Part shown: positions 62,625 through 64,000 of the stretch, one piece after another | Numbering within the stretch: the stretch's first letter is position 1 | How the letters are laid out: each line of letters opens with the position of its first letter | Origin: Actinobaculum massiliense | Lineage (GTDB): Bacteria; Actinomycetota; Actinomycetes; Actinomycetales; Actinomycetaceae | DNA: 64,000 bases | NCBI RefSeq assembly: GCF_001457435.1 | Contig: NZ_LN881717.1 | Span: 1,249,339 to 1,313,338 of the forward strand | Reading direction: 5' to 3' | Made by a program: the position numbers and the translations under genes | The notes under the pieces: generated by a model | Told to the model about the DNA's origin: nothing | The model's input: the letters and a program-made list of their open reading frames with translations, nothing else | Databases searched by the model: none

Positions 62625-63277
62625 GGCCGGTTCTCCTTCCTGCTTGTCGGGGTGCGCCAGGCGGCGTCTCCTTCCAGGCCTGCCAGCAGGATGCGGCGTG
62701 CCTGCTTGTGTTCGGGGCCGATGAAGCCCAGGGAGAGCAGGAAGCAGCGCATCGTGTACTTGTCATTGCCCGGTGCAGGCGGTGTGGATCGGATCCGGGT
62801 TGCCTCCTGGGCGCGTTGGCAGAGCCTGGCCACAAGTGGGATCACCGCCTCGCGTGCCGTCTCCGGCGTAATCGACTCACACCACGGGAACGAGACCGTC
62901 TGGTCATCGTTGAACTCGACGGGTGTGGCCGGGATGCCCAGGGCTTTGGCGATCAGTGGCCCTTTAGCCGCTAGGAGTGCTTCGAGGTTGGCGCGTGTGC
63001 GCTCACTCCACCCGGTGGTGGGCATCGTGACCGTTAACGCCACCTCGCCCGGGTCGGCGGTTTCAAAGCCCGCCTTGTAGGCGGCCTCGAGCACGGCCTG
63101 CGCCTCGATGCCATCTGGTAGGTAGAGGGTCCAGTCCCGATCCAGCGTGGCGTCTGCGATCTGGTAGGCAAAGGAGGGCGTGCCCAGGTAGGTGGCCTTG
63201 ACGCCAAGGTGATTGGCGAGAAGCTGGGCGAGCTTTTCCCTGCCCGTTTTGTGCGGGGTGAAGGCGAGGATGCTCAT
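62621..63277 (-). CDS. Phage early-region protein, unknown function
   Basis: 218 residues: KTGREKLAQLLANHLGVKAT, SERTRANLEALLAAKGPLIA, VPLVARLCQRAQEATRIRST-like helices and the end KYTMRCFLLSLGFIGPEHKQ with ARRILLAGLEGDAAWR. This type is often annotated as virulence-associated in phage early blocks without a known activity. Start ATG at 63277 has AGGAGG; it overlaps the previous gene by four bases. Confidence 0.72.
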   Translation of the reverse strand: MSILAFTPHKTGREKLAQLLANHLGVKATYLGTPSFAYQIADATLDRDWTLYLPDGIEAQAVLEAAYKAGFETADPGEVALTVTMPTTGWSERTRANLEALLAAKGPLIAKALGIPATPVEFNDDQTVSFPWCESITPETAREAVIPLVARLCQRAQEATRIRSTPPAPGNDKYTMRCFLLSLGFIGPEHKQARRILLAGLEGDAAWRTPTSRKENRP

Positions 63278-63459
63278 GCCACGACCTCCTGCTCGAACCA
63301 GGCGGCCACCATGCTGAGGAAACGCGTCGGGTCACACTCGATCACGCGTACCACCAGCTGGTAGCCAAGTGCTGTGGCAACCCGCAGGGTTTCCTCGGGG
63401 TCGTAGACGTTGACTCCGGCTGCGATGAGCTCGCTGATTTCGATGTGTAATTCACTCAT
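63274..63459 (-). CDS. Small phage protein, unknown function, with repeated leader
   Basis: 61 residues, MSELHIEISELIAAGVNVYD then TLRVATALGYQLVVRVIECD. Start ATG at 63459 has AAAAGGA. A short frame beginning MYMTENTPTSGEPSEKDWS in leader copy C ends by overlapping this start (TCATGA), which suggests a leader peptide coupled to it. Confidence 0.65.
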   Translation of the reverse strand: MSELHIEISELIAAGVNVYDPEETLRVATALGYQLVVRVIECDPTRFLSMVAAWFEQEVVA

Positions 63460-63506
63460 GACCAGTCCTTTTCGCTCGGTTCCCCGGATGTGGGGGTGTT
63501 TTCGGT

Positions 63507-63555
63507 CATGTACATACAGCCATACGTTTTTCCGCTTATCCAGTCGTTTTTGCCC
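63507..63555 (-). repeat. Repeated early-gene leader, copy C
   Basis: Core only: ATGTACATACAGCCATACG, then TTTTTCCGCTTATCCAGTCG and TTTTTGCCC. It matches copy B more closely than copy A in the centre. Confidence 0.92.
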
Positions 63556-63606
63556 TCATCAACGGCTCATTTTCACGCCCCTGTTGTCCCTGCATATTGC
63601 GGGGTT

Positions 63607-64000
63607 TTATTCGCGGTCGCGGTCGACCTGTTTGACCAGATCCAGGTAGGCGTATTGGGTGTCGCCTCGCTGGCAGGTGATCCCGGCTGCGTCCCCGGTC
63701 GCCTCGGCGTAGCGGCGCAGGATCACCGAGGCGTACTTCTCGTCGAGCTCCATGAGGTAGGCGATGCGGTCGGTCTGCTCGGCTGCCATCAAGGTCGAAC
63801 CGCTGCCAGCGAAGGTATCGAGGATGATCGCGTTTGCCTGGGTGGAGTTGCGGATCGGATAGGCCAGCAGATCCAGCGGCTTAGACGTCGGGTGGTCACT
63901 GTTTTTGCGGGGCTTGGCGAAGTTCCAGATCGTGGTCTGTTTCCGGTCAGCGAACCACTTGTGCTTGGTTCCCTGCTTCCACCCGTAGAGCACCGGTTCG
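63607..64000 (-). CDS. Phage DNA methyltransferase (partial)
   Basis: The visible 130 C-terminal codons hold the SAM-binding motif ILDTFAGSGSTLMAAEQTDR preceded by DHPTSKPLDLLAYPI, and the motif YLMELDEKYASVILRRYAEA. The order matches the C-terminal half of beta-class N6-adenine/N4-cytosine methylases. The start lies beyond the right edge. In prophages such enzymes shield phage DNA from host restriction; the recognised site is not known. Confidence 0.92.
   Translation of the reverse strand, partial: EPVLYGWKQGTKHKWFADRKQTTIWNFAKPRKNSDHPTSKPLDLLAYPIRNSTQANAIILDTFAGSGSTLMAAEQTDRIAYLMELDEKYASVILRRYAEATGDAAGITCQRGDTQYAYLDLVKQVDRDRE

Larger units (their letters stand above)
40788..64000 (-). mobile_element. 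Siphovirus-type prophage with serine recombinases (continues past right edge)
   Basis: From 40788 a typical phage gene order runs on the minus strand: recombinases, lysis genes, tail tip, tape measure, tail tube, connectors, capsid, protease, portal, terminase and early genes. The genes overlap or abut. I place the left end just after the recombinase stop codon, near 40735-40788; the exact attachment site is not visible because the other end lies outside the window. Lysis, tail, head and packaging genes look intact, so the structural half may be functional. Confidence 0.92.

Overview
The window is high-GC actinobacterial DNA. The features point to the Actinomycetaceae or a close relative: an IdeR/DtxR-type iron box, many GTG starts, an LSHTG-type wall anchor on a very large secreted protease, paired FluC genes, and Cpl-7 repeats in the phage lysin. 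The genus is not resolved. Gene calls rest on reading the translations by eye; no database search was run.

Chromosomal part, about 1-40,000. A siderophore-type iron ABC importer (binding lipoprotein plus two permeases, running off the left edge) lies under an iron box. It is followed by a propeller-like lipoprotein, gnd, pgm, a four-helix membrane protein, a glutathionyl-hydroquinone-reductase-like enzyme and a two-gene fluoride channel. Next come an operon of two DUF2079 membrane proteins behind a flippase-like UPF0104 protein with a kinase-like middle, a copper module (copZ, copA), a DedA protein, purB, a fructosamine-kinase-like gene, a HisC-family aminotransferase, a NUDIX hydrolase and a phosphatidylcholine-synthase-like gene. 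The section ends with a 1793-residue subtilisin-family surface protease and an amino acid permease. A decayed junction follows: a truncated M81 (MlrC) peptidase, an orphan reading frame, a Phd-like antitoxin, a broken hsdM and a GNAT-like gene.

Prophage part, about 40,788-64,000 and beyond. This is a siphovirus-type prophage read almost entirely on the minus strand. From left to right it has twin large serine recombinases with two small partner genes, endolysin, holin, tail-tip and tail genes, a tape measure gene, a tail assembly chaperone pair with a clear -1 slippery site, a head module (connectors, capsid, protease, portal), terminase, and small early genes. A DNA methyltransferase is cut by the right edge. 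Three small early-gene units share a repeated leader sequence.

The most unusual signal is a short dispersed DNA word, CGCGGAATTATCG, with close variants. It recurs about once every few kilobases through the chromosomal part, in both orientations, between genes and inside them. Inside genes it writes Asp-Asn-Ser-Ala or Glu-Asn-Ala-Glu peptides into unrelated proteins. I did not see it in the prophage. It behaves like a genome-wide DNA signal such as an uptake or chromosome-organising sequence, but its function is not known from this window.
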